In this document: piece by piece, positions 22,436 through 30,223 of the stretch
Position numbering within the stretch: position 1 is the first letter of the stretch
Layout of the letters: the number at the start of each line of letters is the position of its first letter
Notes under the pieces: model-generated
The model's database searches: none
Seen by the model: only the letters and a program-made list of their open reading frames with translations
What the model was told of the DNA's origin: nothing
Translations under genes and position numbers: made by a program
Origin: Methylobacterium oxalidis
GTDB taxonomy: Bacteria > Pseudomonadota > Alphaproteobacteria > Rhizobiales > Beijerinckiaceae
Length of the DNA stretch: 35,987 nucleotides
Direction of reading: 5' to 3'
Assembly (NCBI RefSeq): GCF_007992195.1
Contig: NZ_BJZU01000084.1
Coordinates: forward strand, 1 to 35,987

Positions 22436-24640
22436 ATGGTCGAGACCAGCCTCTCCCGCCGCGGCCTCCTGAAGGGCAGCGCCCTCGTCGTCGGGTTCGC
22501 CCTCGCCGGTGCGGGCCCGGCGCTCGCGGGTTCGCCCACCGCCCCCTCGAAGCCGGTCTCTCCGGAGGAGGTCGATGCCTTCCTGGCGCTGAGCCGCGAC
22601 GGCTTCGCCACCATCTATTCCGGCAAGGTCGATCTCGGCACCGGCGTGCGCACGGCGCTGACGCAGATGGCGGCCGAGGAGCTCGACCTGCCCCTCGACC
22701 ACGTCACCCTCGTCCAGGGCGACACGGCGCTCACGCCCGATCAGGGCCCGACCTACGGCAGCCTCTCGATCCAGAACGGCGGCATGCAGATCCGGCTCGC
22801 CTGCGCCACCGCGCGCCGCCAGCTCCTCGGCCTCGCCGCCGAGCGCCTCGGCCGCCGGCGCGAGGATCTCGTGACGGAGGCCGGCATCGTCCGCCCGAAG
22901 GACGGCGGGGAGGGGATCGCCTACGGCGAGCTCCTGCGCGAGGGCCGCTTCTCCCTCAAGGTCGACAAGGAGGCAGCCCCGAAGGATCCGGGCAGCTACC
23001 GGCTGGTCGGCCAGTCCGTGCAGCGCCTCGATCTCCCGGAGAAGATCGCGGGCCGTTTCGCCTACATGCAGGATTTCCGGCTGCCCGGCATGCTGCACGG
23101 GCGGGTGGTGCGCCCGCCGGCGATCGGGGCCCAGCTCCAGAGCGTCGACGAGGCGTCCGTGCGCGACGTGCCGGGCCTGATCCGCGTCGTGCGCGAGGGC
23201 AACTTCCTCGGCGTCGTGGCCCGCACCGAGTGGGCGGCGATCAAGGCCGCGCGCCAGCTCCAGGCCCGCTGGTCGGACGCGGCGGAGCTGCCCGAGCAGG
23301 ACCGCCTCTGGGAGCATGTCCGCGGCACACGGGTCGTCAAGGACGACGTCACCATGAACGTCGGCGACGCCGCGGGCGCGCTGCAGGGCGAGGGGCGGGT
23401 CCTGCGGGCGACCTACGACTTCGCCATCCACACCCACGGGTCGATCGGCCCCTCCTGCGCGGTGGCGATGCTGAGCGAGAACAAGCTCAGCGTCTGGACG
23501 GCGTCCCAGATGACCCACGCCCTGCGCAAGCAGCTCGCGGCGATGATGGGGCTCCCCCTCGACGACGTGCGCTGCATCTACATCGAGGGGTCGGGCTGCT
23601 ACGGCCGCAACGGCCACGAGGATGCGGCGGGCGACGCGGCGATCCTCGCCCGCGCGGTCGGGCACCCGGTGCGGGTGCAATGGTCGCGCGCCGACGAGCA
23701 CGGCTGGGACCCGAAGGGGCCGCCGACCCTGATCGACCTGTCGGCGCGACTCGACGGGGAGGGCAAGGTCGCCGCCTGGGCCTCGGAGTTCTTCATCCCG
23801 GACGGGGCCGCCGGCAACGTGCCGCTGGTGGCCGCGAGCCTCGCCGGGCTGCCCCACGAGACGAACAACGCGCCCGGCAACATCATCCACAATTCCGGCA
23901 TCCCCTACGCCTTCCCGAACGTGCGCACGGTCTGCCACCGGCTCGCCGAGACGCCGCTGCGCCCCTCCTGGATCCGCACGCCGGGGCGCATGCAGAACAC
24001 TTTCGCCAACGAAGCCTTCCTCGACGAGCTCGCCGCCGCCGCGGGCGCGGATCCGCTGGAATTCCGCCTGCGCAGCCTCGGCGACGAGCGCGGCGTGACG
24101 GTGCTGAGGCGCGCCGCCGCCCTGGCCGGCTGGGAGGAGCGGCCCTCGCCCCGCCGGCAGGAGGGCGAGGTGCTGCGCGGGCGCGGCCTCTCCTACGTGA
24201 AGTACGAGCTCTACCGGACCTACGTGGCCGCGGTGGCCGAGGTCGAGGTGGAGCGCGCGACGGGCGCGATCCGGGTGACCCGCTTCTGCGTGGCGCAGGA
24301 TTGCGGGCAGATCATCAACCCGGACGGGGTGCGCAACCAGATCGAGGGCAACGTCATCCAGACCGTGAGCCGCACGCTCAAGGAGGAGGTCACCTTCGAC
24401 CGCTCCCGGGTGACCAGCCTCGACTGGGAGAGCTACCCGATCCTCACCTTCCCCGAGGTGCCCGAGATCCTGATCGACCTGATCGACCGGCCCCGCGACA
24501 AGCCCTGGGGCGCGGGCGAGCCCTCCGCCGCCATCGTGCCGTCGGCGATCTCCAACGCCGTCTTCGACGCCACCGGCGCGCGCCTGCGCTCGGTGCCCTT
24601 CACCCCCGACAAGGTGAAGGCCGGCCTCCAGCGCACCTGA
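22436..24640 (+). CDS. iorB: Molybdenum-cofactor large subunit of aldehyde/isoquinoline oxidoreductase, exported by Tat
   Basis: A 734-residue molybdopterin-binding subunit with a twin-arginine signal (S-R-R-G-L-L-K, then a hydrophobic stretch ending G-P-A-L-A near residue 31), so the complex acts in the periplasm. The xanthine-oxidase-family fold is visible in the segment K-V-D-L-G-T-G-V-R-T-A-L-T-Q, in E-G-S-G-C-Y-G-R-N-G-H-E-D-A-A-G-D-A, and in the C-terminal W-G-A-G-E-P motif with the catalytic glutamate. Substrates in this family are N-heterocycles or aldehydes; the native one cannot be inferred. No cytochrome c gene, often the third member, is adjacent. A hairpin over the end of the next gene probably ends the transcript. 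Confidence 0.88.
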   Translation: MVETSLSRRGLLKGSALVVGFALAGAGPALAGSPTAPSKPVSPEEVDAFLALSRDGFATIYSGKVDLGTGVRTALTQMAAEELDLPLDHVTLVQGDTALTPDQGPTYGSLSIQNGGMQIRLACATARRQLLGLAAERLGRRREDLVTEAGIVRPKDGGEGIAYGELLREGRFSLKVDKEAAPKDPGSYRLVGQSVQRLDLPEKIAGRFAYMQDFRLPGMLHGRVVRPPAIGAQLQSVDEASVRDVPGLIRVVREGNFLGVVARTEWAAIKAARQLQARWSDAAELPEQDRLWEHVRGTRVVKDDVTMNVGDAAGALQGEGRVLRATYDFAIHTHGSIGPSCAVAMLSENKLSVWTASQMTHALRKQLAAMMGLPLDDVRCIYIEGSGCYGRNGHEDAAGDAAILARAVGHPVRVQWSRADEHGWDPKGPPTLIDLSARLDGEGKVAAWASEFFIPDGAAGNVPLVAASLAGLPHETNNAPGNIIHNSGIPYAFPNVRTVCHRLAETPLRPSWIRTPGRMQNTFANEAFLDELAAAAGADPLEFRLRSLGDERGVTVLRRAAALAGWEERPSPRRQEGEVLRGRGLSYVKYELYRTYVAAVAEVEVERATGAIRVTRFCVAQDCGQIINPDGVRNQIEGNVIQTVSRTLKEEVTFDRSRVTSLDWESYPILTFPEVPEILIDLIDRPRDKPWGAGEPSAAIVPSAISNAVFDATGARLRSVPFTPDKVKAGLQRT

Positions 24641-24644
24641 CCGT

Positions 24645-24667
24645 CCGCGGCCCTAGCCGGGCCGCGG
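24645..24667. terminator. Hairpin overlapping the HepT-like stop codon
   Basis: A perfect 9-bp stem (CCGCGGCCC at 24645-24653 with GGGCCGCGG at 24659-24667) lies in the 12-bp gap and the first bases of the convergent gene, covering that gene's TAG. It is a compact shared terminator. Confidence 0.5.
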
Positions 24668-25150
24668 CGCCTCCGGCGGGTCGATCCGCTCTCGGACGGC
24701 ATCGATGCAGGGCCCGAGCGTCCGGGCGAGGCGGCGCGCGGCCTCCACGCTCGGCGGCGACCTCTCCGGGATGAAGCTGTCGTGATCGCGGTCCGCCCGA
24801 TGCCGGAAGCGCCGCGTCTCGGCGGCGTCGCGCGCGACGTCCGGGGTCAGGATCGCCGGCCGGTCGTGGCGCGCGATCCGCAGAGGCTTGGAGGCGCGCT
24901 TCAGGAGGTCGCCGTGCCAGGAGCGGCCGACCGGCACCTCCTCGCCGAGGATCTCCAGGATCCGGACGAGCGCGCCTTCGAGGGACGTATGGGCGGCGTG
25001 CATGGCGTGCTGGAAGCCCATGCGGGCGCGGTAGCCGTCGAGGCCGGCAACCTCGAAGCCCCCCGCGTCGAACGGGCGGGCGGCGAAATCGAAGTGGCGG
25101 CAGGCGGCCGCCAGATCGCCCTCGACCTCGGACCAGCGGGCATCCGTCAT
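24653..25150 (-). CDS. HepT-like HEPN-domain protein (candidate ribonuclease toxin)
   Basis: A 165-residue all-helical protein. The pattern Q-H-A-M-H-A-A-H-T-S-L-E-G-A-L in the middle and a later R-R-F-R-H-R-A-D-R-D-H segment fit the HEPN R-x(4-6)-H signature (R, six residues, H) of HepT-type toxins, which cut RNA and are silenced by MNT nucleotidyltransferase partners that AMPylate them. The ATG at 25150 overlaps the upstream stop codon (ATGA), so translation is coupled to the short ORF before it. That two-gene layout is typical of HepT/MntA modules. Its toxicity is not established, and the low-scoring HEPN signature is my reading of the sequence. Confidence 0.6.
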   Translation of the reverse strand: MTDARWSEVEGDLAAACRHFDFAARPFDAGGFEVAGLDGYRARMGFQHAMHAAHTSLEGALVRILEILGEEVPVGRSWHGDLLKRASKPLRIARHDRPAILTPDVARDAAETRRFRHRADRDHDSFIPERSPPSVEAARRLARTLGPCIDAVRERIDPPEAPRPG

Positions 25151-25341
25151 GGCAGCACGATGCCGGACCGCGCGGCCTTCTCCACGAAGCCCGGGCTCGT
25201 CGTCGCGACGTCCTTGAAGTCGGGCTCCAGACCGTGCTCGGCGCACAGTCCCTCGGCGAAGGTCCAGGCCTCCGCCGTCCGGCCGGGCTCGGGACCGCAC
25301 CCGTGCTCTTCACCGCTCGGTCTCGCCCCCTCAAGCCCCAC
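25147..25341 (-). CDS. Short ORF, possible truncated MNT-type antitoxin partner
   Basis: A 64-codon frame from a GTG at 25341 whose stop overlaps the start of the HepT-like gene. The end (A-E-G-L-C-A-E-H-G-L-E-P-D-F-K-D-V, then F-V-E-K-A-A-R-S-G-I-V-L-P) looks like the C-terminal part of small nucleotidyltransferases. The catalytic G-S-x(10)-D-x-D motif is not present in this frame, and the frame is open upstream only to a TAA at 25432-25434 within the 5' end of the divergent kinase gene. It is therefore most likely a remnant, or a minimal partner that binds without catalysis. An unrelated small protein is possible. Confidence 0.4.
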   Translation of the reverse strand: MGLEGARPSGEEHGCGPEPGRTAEAWTFAEGLCAEHGLEPDFKDVATTSPGFVEKAARSGIVLP

Positions 25342-25421
25342 CCCTTGGCCTCGCGCGGCGTCGGTGACACTCTCCGCCCGCGCCGCCGGCCTCGCAGCCC
25401 GCGCGGCGAGGTACGGGGTCG

Positions 25422-27038
25422 ATGCGCTCGCTTAAGGTCCGTTTCGCGCTGCTGCTCGGCAGCACCGCCCTCCTCGTCGTCCTGGCCGCGGCCGGGGTGC
25501 TGTGGTCGATCGCCGCCACCGAGAGCACGATCGACCGGACGCTCGCCGCCCAGCACCGGCTCGAACTCCTCGCCGAGCTCTCGGGCCGCCTGGCGCAGTT
25601 CGGCCTCGCCGCGGTCGAGACGGTGAGCGGGTCGGAGACCCAGCCCGAGACCTTCTCGGTCGCCCGCACCAACGTCGACCGGGCGCTCGCCGCCGTCGAC
25701 GAGGCGCTCGCCGCCACCATCACGGCCACCGACGACCCGCTCGACCGCACCCAGTACGCCGCCCGGACGCGGCCCATGTCGCAGATCCGGGCCGCCCGCG
25801 TCATCCTCGACCGGCAGGTCGCCCAGATCCAGCGGCAGCCCGACTCGGAGGCGCGCCAGAACGGCATCAAGGGCGCGCTCAACGGCTTCGGCGCCATGAC
25901 CGGGCAGCCGCTCTCCTTCCTGATCGAGGCCGAGCGGCGCACCATGATCCTCGGCTCCGAGCAGGCCCGCGCCCTGTCGCAGCGCCTGCGCCTCGCCTCC
26001 GGGCTCGCCGTGCTCCTCGCCTTCGGGATCGTGTTCGTGCTCTACCGCTCGGTGACGCGGCCGACGCTCGCGCGGATCGAGGCGGTCCGCCGGGCGGCGG
26101 GCGCGGTCGGGCGGGGCGAGCTCGGCACCCGCCTGTCCGTGGCCACCCGCGACGAGCTCGGCCTGCTCGTGGCGAACTTCAACCGCATGGCCGCCCGTCT
26201 GTCCCGCCGCGAGGGGCGGCTCGCCGCCGACCGGGCGGCGCTCGAGGACACGGTCGCCGCCCGCACCGCGGACCTGCGCGCGGCCAACGAGCGGCTGGAG
26301 GCGGTCGACCGCTCCCGGCGCCGCTTCTTCGCCGACGTCAGCCACGAGCTGCGCACGCCCCTCACCGTGATCCTCGGCGAGTGTGACCTCGCCGCCCGGC
26401 AGGCCGGCCGCAGCGTCGATTACGGGCCGGTCTTCGCCACCATCCGCAAGCGCGCCCAGCGCCTGAAGCTGCGGGTGGAGGATCTCCTGCGGGTCGCCCG
26501 CTCCGAATCGGGCCAGATCGAGCTGGAGCGCCGGGCCGTCAGCGCCGCCTCGGTCCTCGCCGAGGCTGTGGACAACGCGGCCTCCGAGGCGGCCCGCCGC
26601 CGCGTCGCCCTGGCGCTCGATCCGGGCGAGCGCGACTGCGAGGTGCTGGCAGACCGGGAATGGCTGCGGCAGGTGGTGGAGAGCCTGATCGACAACGCCC
26701 TGCGCCACGCCGCCGGCGCGACCCGGGTGGCGGTGGCGCTGCGGGCGGAGGGGGCATCCCCCGGCAGCGCGGTCATCACGGTCACCGACGACGGGCCGGG
26801 CTTCGGGGAGGACGAGGCCGAGCTGTTCGAGCGCTTCCGGCGCGGCGACCGCCCTGCCGAGACGGGTTTCGGCATCGGACTGGCACTGGCGCGCTGGGTG
26901 ATTGAGCACCATGATGGGACGATCCGCCTCGGGCGGGGCGAGGGCGGACGGGGCGCGCGGGTGATCCTGACCCTGCCGGCCCTCGACCTCGCCGACGTCG
27001 AGAACCAGGGGCGGCAGACACGGGAGAGCGCCGCATGA
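25422..27038 (+). CDS. Membrane sensor histidine kinase
   Basis: A 538-residue class I kinase. One transmembrane segment lies near the N-terminus (about 8-30), followed by a periplasmic helical sensor domain of about 160 residues with no cysteine, then a second transmembrane segment (about 190-210, L-A-S-G-L-A-V-L-L-A-F-G-I-V-F-V). A HAMP domain (with R-D-E-L-G-L-L-V-A-N-F-N-R-M) and coiled coil lead to the phospho-acceptor H308 in F-F-A-D-V-S-H-E-L-R-T-P-L-T. The ATPase part has an N box (L-I-D-N-A-L-R-H-A), G1 (D-D-G-P-G-F-G) and G2 (G-F-G-I-G-L-A-L). It ends in ATGA overlap with its regulator. Signal unknown. Confidence 0.93.
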   Translation: MRSLKVRFALLLGSTALLVVLAAAGVLWSIAATESTIDRTLAAQHRLELLAELSGRLAQFGLAAVETVSGSETQPETFSVARTNVDRALAAVDEALAATITATDDPLDRTQYAARTRPMSQIRAARVILDRQVAQIQRQPDSEARQNGIKGALNGFGAMTGQPLSFLIEAERRTMILGSEQARALSQRLRLASGLAVLLAFGIVFVLYRSVTRPTLARIEAVRRAAGAVGRGELGTRLSVATRDELGLLVANFNRMAARLSRREGRLAADRAALEDTVAARTADLRAANERLEAVDRSRRRFFADVSHELRTPLTVILGECDLAARQAGRSVDYGPVFATIRKRAQRLKLRVEDLLRVARSESGQIELERRAVSAASVLAEAVDNAASEAARRRVALALDPGERDCEVLADREWLRQVVESLIDNALRHAAGATRVAVALRAEGASPGSAVITVTDDGPGFGEDEAELFERFRRGDRPAETGFGIGLALARWVIEHHDGTIRLGRGEGGRGARVILTLPALDLADVENQGRQTRESAA

Positions 27039-27739
27039 CGCGGGTACTGATCGTCGAGGATGACAGCGACATCCGCGCCATGCTGGCCCGCGGCCTGGAG
27101 GCCGAGGGCTTCTCCGTCGGCATGGCGGGCTGCGTCGGTGACGCCCTGACGGCGGCCCGCGACGACGCGCCGGCGGCCGTCGTCCTCGACATCACCCTCC
27201 CGGACGGGTCCGGCCACGACGTCTGCCGCTCGCTGCGCGAGGGCGGCTATCCCGGCCCGATCCTGTTCCTCAGCGCCCGCGACGAGGTGCGCGACCGCGC
27301 CGAGGGTCTGGCGCTCGGAGCCGATGACTACATCGTGAAGCCGTTCGTGTTCGACGAGCTCGTCGCCCGGCTCCGCACCCACCTGCTGCGCCGCAAGGAA
27401 TCGGACGAGCCGCGCACCATCGTCACGGCCGGGAAGCTCACCCTCGACCTGAACACCCGGCAGATGAGCTTCGGGGATGCGTCAGCACGCCTCACGCCCC
27501 GCGAGGCCGAGCTCCTGGCCATGCTGATGGACCAGGCGAACAAGCCCGTCTCCCGCGGCGACATCTTCGACAAGCTCTGGGCGAGCCAGGGCGGCCTCTC
27601 GCTGAATGTCGTCGATGTCTACGTGGGTTACCTGCGCTCGAAGATGGCCGACTTCGTGCGCTTCGGCGGCCCGATCCTCGTCACCGTGCGGGGCCGCGGC
27701 TTCATGCTGGACCTGCGCGGGCAGGACTACCGACATTAG
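27035..27739 (+). CDS. OmpR/PhoB-family response regulator
   Basis: A 234-residue regulator with a receiver domain (acidic pocket E8-D9-D10, phospho-acceptor D52 in V-V-L-D-I-T-L-P-D-G, the conserved lysine in D-Y-I-V-K-P-F) and a winged-helix C-terminal domain (L-T-P-R-E-A-E-L-L-A-M-L through V-R-G-R-G-F-M-L). It starts in ATGA overlap with the kinase gene, so the two are co-translated. The stop lies 178 bp before pqqA on the same strand, so the PQQ operon or its own leader is a plausible target (inference). In methylotrophs other two-component systems (MxbDM, MxcQE) control methanol oxidation; this pair is not obviously one of them. Confidence 0.94.
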   Translation: MTRVLIVEDDSDIRAMLARGLEAEGFSVGMAGCVGDALTAARDDAPAAVVLDITLPDGSGHDVCRSLREGGYPGPILFLSARDEVRDRAEGLALGADDYIVKPFVFDELVARLRTHLLRRKESDEPRTIVTAGKLTLDLNTRQMSFGDASARLTPREAELLAMLMDQANKPVSRGDIFDKLWASQGGLSLNVVDVYVGYLRSKMADFVRFGGPILVTVRGRGFMLDLRGQDYRH

Positions 27740-27790
27740 CCGCCGAGCCCCGCCAGGACGCATTTCTGGGAGGATCTGGCAATTTAGCGC

Positions 27791-27821
27791 TTGAAGAGTC
27801 CGCCGGAATTTCCGATATAGC
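27791..27821 (+). promoter_or_regulatory. Candidate promoter of pqqA
   Basis: TTGAAG at 27791-27796 is followed after 19 bases by TATAGC (27816-27821), or after 17 bases by GATATA (27814-27819). Each hexamer is a four-of-six or weaker match. It lies in the AT-rich part of the 178-bp gap before pqqA, leaving a leader of roughly 90 bases. Confidence 0.4.
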
Positions 27822-27859
27822 TCCCGCGGCAGAAATCACTGCGCCGTCAGTATCTTAGG

Positions 27860-27876
27860 ATCCTCTTATTGAGGAT
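27860..27876 (+). promoter_or_regulatory. Small hairpin in the pqqA leader
   Basis: ATCCTC (27860-27865) pairs with GAGGAT (27871-27876) around a 5-base loop, about 40 bases before the pqqA start. It could affect mRNA stability or serve as a protein site. No riboswitch class is recognised. Confidence 0.3.
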
Positions 27877-27917
27877 TTCGAAAGGAACTGGCGATCAAAG
27901 AAACCTGGAGAAACACC

Positions 27918-28007
27918 ATGAAGTGGGCAGCCCCCGTCGTTTCCGAGATCTGCGTCGGCATGGAAGTCACGAGCTACGAGTCGGCCGAGATCGACACCTT
28001 CCACTAA
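27918..28007 (+). CDS. pqqA: PQQ precursor peptide PqqA
   Basis: A 29-residue peptide, the ribosomally made substrate of PQQ synthesis. The glutamate and tyrosine that are cross-linked to form PQQ are E16 and Y20, in the motif E-V-T-S-Y. It begins M-K-W-A-A-P and ends D-T-F-H. The start is set by a TGGAG ribosome site 7 bases upstream. In the known pathway, PqqE links the two residues while PqqD holds the peptide, and a protease encoded elsewhere (pqqFG is not in this window) trims it. Only 45 bp separate it from pqqB. It is the shortest gene here and easily missed. Confidence 0.95.
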   Translation: MKWAAPVVSEICVGMEVTSYESAEIDTFH

Positions 28008-28052
28008 GGTGGTTCGCCGGACCGGGGGTCGCAGGCTGCGTGAGAGCATCCC

Positions 28053-28952
28053 ATGCGTGTCGTGATCCTCGGTTCGGCTGCCGGCGGCGGCCTCCCGCAA
28101 TGGAACTGCCGCTGCCCCATCTGCGCGCTCAGCCGGGCCGAGCCCGCCCGCGTCAGGCCGCGAACCCAGTCGAGCATCGCCGTCTCCCCTGACGGGGACA
28201 CCTGGCTCCTGGTGAACGCCTCGCCGGACATCCGGCAGCAACTCTTCGACAATCCCGTGCTGCACCCGCGCGAGGGCCTGCGCCATTCGCCGATCCGCGC
28301 CGTGCTGCTCACGAACGGCGACGTCGACCACGTGGCCGGCCTGCTCACCCTGCGCGAGGGCCAGCCCTTCACCCTCTACGGCACGCAAGGCATCCTCGGC
28401 TCGGTCAACGACAACCGCGTCTTCGACGTGATGGCGGCCGAGGTGGTGCGGCGCGAGGCGATCTGCCTCGACGAGACCTTCGAGCCGGTGCCCGGCCTCT
28501 CCGTCACGCTCTTCGCCGTGCCCGGCAAGGTGCCGCTCTGGCTCGAGGACGAGACCCTGCAGATCGGCACCGAGACCGAGACCACGGTGGGCGCGATGAT
28601 CGAGGCTGGGGGCCGCCGCCTCGCCTACATCCCGGGCTGCGCCCGCGTCACCGACGGGCTGAAGCAGCGGATCGCGGGCGTCGACGCCCTCCTGTTCGAC
28701 GGCACGGTGCTGCATGACGACGACATGATCCGCGCGGGCGTCGGCACCAAGACCGGCTGGCGGATGGGTCACGTGCCCATGCGGGGGGAGGGCGGCTCGG
28801 TCGCCGCTCTCGCCGACGTCGAGATCGGCCGGCGCGTCTTCGTCCACATCAACAACACCAACCCGGTGCTGGTCGAGGGCTCGGACGAGCGGGCGGACGT
28901 CGAGTCGGCCGGCTGGACCGTCGCCCATGACGGGCTCGCCCTGACGCTCTGA
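28053..28952 (+). CDS. pqqB: PQQ biosynthesis protein PqqB
   Basis: A 299-residue metallo-beta-lactamase-fold enzyme, reported as an oxygenase acting on the glutamyl-tyrosine intermediate. The N-terminal V-I-L-G-S-A-A-G-G-G-L-P-Q-W-N-C and C-R-C-P-I-C are characteristic of PqqB, the latter likely a zinc site. The usual H-x-H-x-D-H is replaced by N-G-D-V-D-H, as in PqqB generally. Two further family segments are L-L-F-D-G-T-V and G-H-V-P-M. The stop is followed by 185 bp containing a hairpin and a candidate promoter before pqqCD, so pqqB and pqqA may form a separate transcription unit. Confidence 0.96.
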   Translation: MRVVILGSAAGGGLPQWNCRCPICALSRAEPARVRPRTQSSIAVSPDGDTWLLVNASPDIRQQLFDNPVLHPREGLRHSPIRAVLLTNGDVDHVAGLLTLREGQPFTLYGTQGILGSVNDNRVFDVMAAEVVRREAICLDETFEPVPGLSVTLFAVPGKVPLWLEDETLQIGTETETTVGAMIEAGGRRLAYIPGCARVTDGLKQRIAGVDALLFDGTVLHDDDMIRAGVGTKTGWRMGHVPMRGEGGSVAALADVEIGRRVFVHINNTNPVLVEGSDERADVESAGWTVAHDGLALTL

Positions 28953-28979
28953 GGGCCGGCGCCCGAGGCTCGTCCGGGC

Positions 28980-28998
28980 CCGGCGGCGGGTCCGCCGG
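28980..28998 (+). terminator. Intercistronic hairpin after pqqB
   Basis: CCGGCGG (28980-28986) pairs with CCGCCGG (28992-28998) around a 5-base loop, 27 bases after the pqqB stop and followed by the AT-rich stretch. It may attenuate read-through or protect the upstream pqqAB message. Confidence 0.4.
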
Positions 28999-29012
28999 AT
29001 TGGAAGTTTAGT

Positions 29013-29046
29013 GCAACAGGTTTATGTTGGACGCGATATAATCGCG
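29013..29046 (+). promoter_or_regulatory. Candidate internal promoter and operator for pqqCD-pqqE
   Basis: A perfect TATAAT (29037-29042) lies inside an inverted repeat CGCGAT-ATA-ATCGCG (29032-29046). A weak -35 candidate GCAACA (29013-29018) is 18 bases upstream. The start codon of pqqCD is about 90 bases downstream. A repressor site covering the -10 would fit this shape. Confidence 0.4.
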
Positions 29047-29137
29047 CGGATGAGGCGGTGGCTCATCGGCCCGTGCCGCCCCATCTTAACAACCGTTCCA
29101 GGAAACGCCTCTCGAAGCACGGACGCTTGGACACGCC

Positions 29138-30223
29138 ATGACCGCAGCCTTCCCGACCCCCGTCGCCGACGAGAACCAGCGGCTTCTCAGCCCTGACGAG
29201 CTCGAGGCGGCGCTCCGCGACATCGGCGCCCGCCGCTACCACAACTTGCACCCGTTCCATCGTCTCCTCCACGACGGCAAGTTGAACAAGGATCAGGTCC
29301 GGGCCTGGGCGCTGAACCGCTACTATTACCAGGCGATGATCCCGGTGAAGGACGCCGCCGTGCTCGCCCGGATGACGGACGCCTCCCTGCGCCGGGTCTG
29401 GCGCCAGCGCATCGTCGACCACGACGGCGACGCGCCGGGCGACGGCGGCATCGAGCGCTGGCTGAAGCTCGCCGAGGGCGTCGGCTTCGACCGGGACTAC
29501 GTGCTCTCGACGCGGGGCATCCTCTCGGCAACCCGCTTCTCGGTGGACGCCTACGTGCACTTCGTCTCCGAGCGCTCGCTCCTCGAGGCGATCGCCTCCT
29601 CGCTCACCGAGATGTTCTCGCCGACCATCATCTCCGAGCGCGTCGCCGGGATGCTGAAGAACTACGACTTCATCACCAAGGACACGCTCGCCTACTTCGA
29701 CAAGCGCCTCACCCAGGCGCCGCGCGACGCGGACTTCGCCCTCGACTACGTGAAGCAGCACGCCACGACGCCGGCCCTGCAGCGGCAGGCGATGGCGGCG
29801 CTGACCTTCAAGTGCAACGTCCTCTGGACGCAACTCGACGCGCTCTACTTCGCCTACGTGGCGCCGGGCCTGATCCCGCCGGACGCCTGGCAGCCGGGCG
29901 AGGGGCTGGTGGCCGAGGCGGCGCCCGTGCGGCAGGCCGCCGGCACCGGCACGGTCGAGGCGGCCGACCGGCCCCGCCTGCCCCGCGGCGTGCGCCTGCG
30001 CTTCGACGAGACCCGGGCCAAGCACGTGCTGCTGGCGCCCGAGCGGACCTTCGACCTCGACGACAACGCGGTCGCCGTCCTCAGCCTCGTCGACGGGAGC
30101 CGCAGCGTCACCGACATCGCGGTCAAGCTCGGCGAGACCTACGCGGCCGACCCGAAGGTGATCGAGGCCGACATCCTCGTGATGCTCAACGACCTCGCGA
30201 CGAAGAGGGTGCTGGAGCGATGA
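29138..30223 (+). CDS. pqqCD: Fused PqqC/PqqD
   Basis: A 361-residue fusion. Residues 1-250 are PqqC, the cofactor-free oxidase that closes and oxidises the ring in the last step (Y-H-N-L-H-P-F-H, N-R-Y-Y-Y-Q, K-D-A-A-V-L, and the H-D-G-D catalytic area). After a Pro/Ala-rich linker (about 250-280), residues 281-361 are PqqD, the peptide chaperone that delivers PqqA to PqqE (R-L-P-R-G-V-R-L-R-F-D-E-T-R, and L-D-D-N-A-V-A-V-L). The fusion is characteristic of Methylobacterium; most other bacteria have separate genes. The stop overlaps the pqqE start as ATGA, coupling chaperone and enzyme. Confidence 0.97.
   Translation: MTAAFPTPVADENQRLLSPDELEAALRDIGARRYHNLHPFHRLLHDGKLNKDQVRAWALNRYYYQAMIPVKDAAVLARMTDASLRRVWRQRIVDHDGDAPGDGGIERWLKLAEGVGFDRDYVLSTRGILSATRFSVDAYVHFVSERSLLEAIASSLTEMFSPTIISERVAGMLKNYDFITKDTLAYFDKRLTQAPRDADFALDYVKQHATTPALQRQAMAALTFKCNVLWTQLDALYFAYVAPGLIPPDAWQPGEGLVAEAAPVRQAAGTGTVEAADRPRLPRGVRLRFDETRAKHVLLAPERTFDLDDNAVAVLSLVDGSRSVTDIAVKLGETYAADPKVIEADILVMLNDLATKRVLER

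Noticed and set aside
28001..28012. A hairpin at the pqqA stop codon that might separate pqqA from pqqB
   Set aside because: Only a 4-bp stem; too weak to claim.
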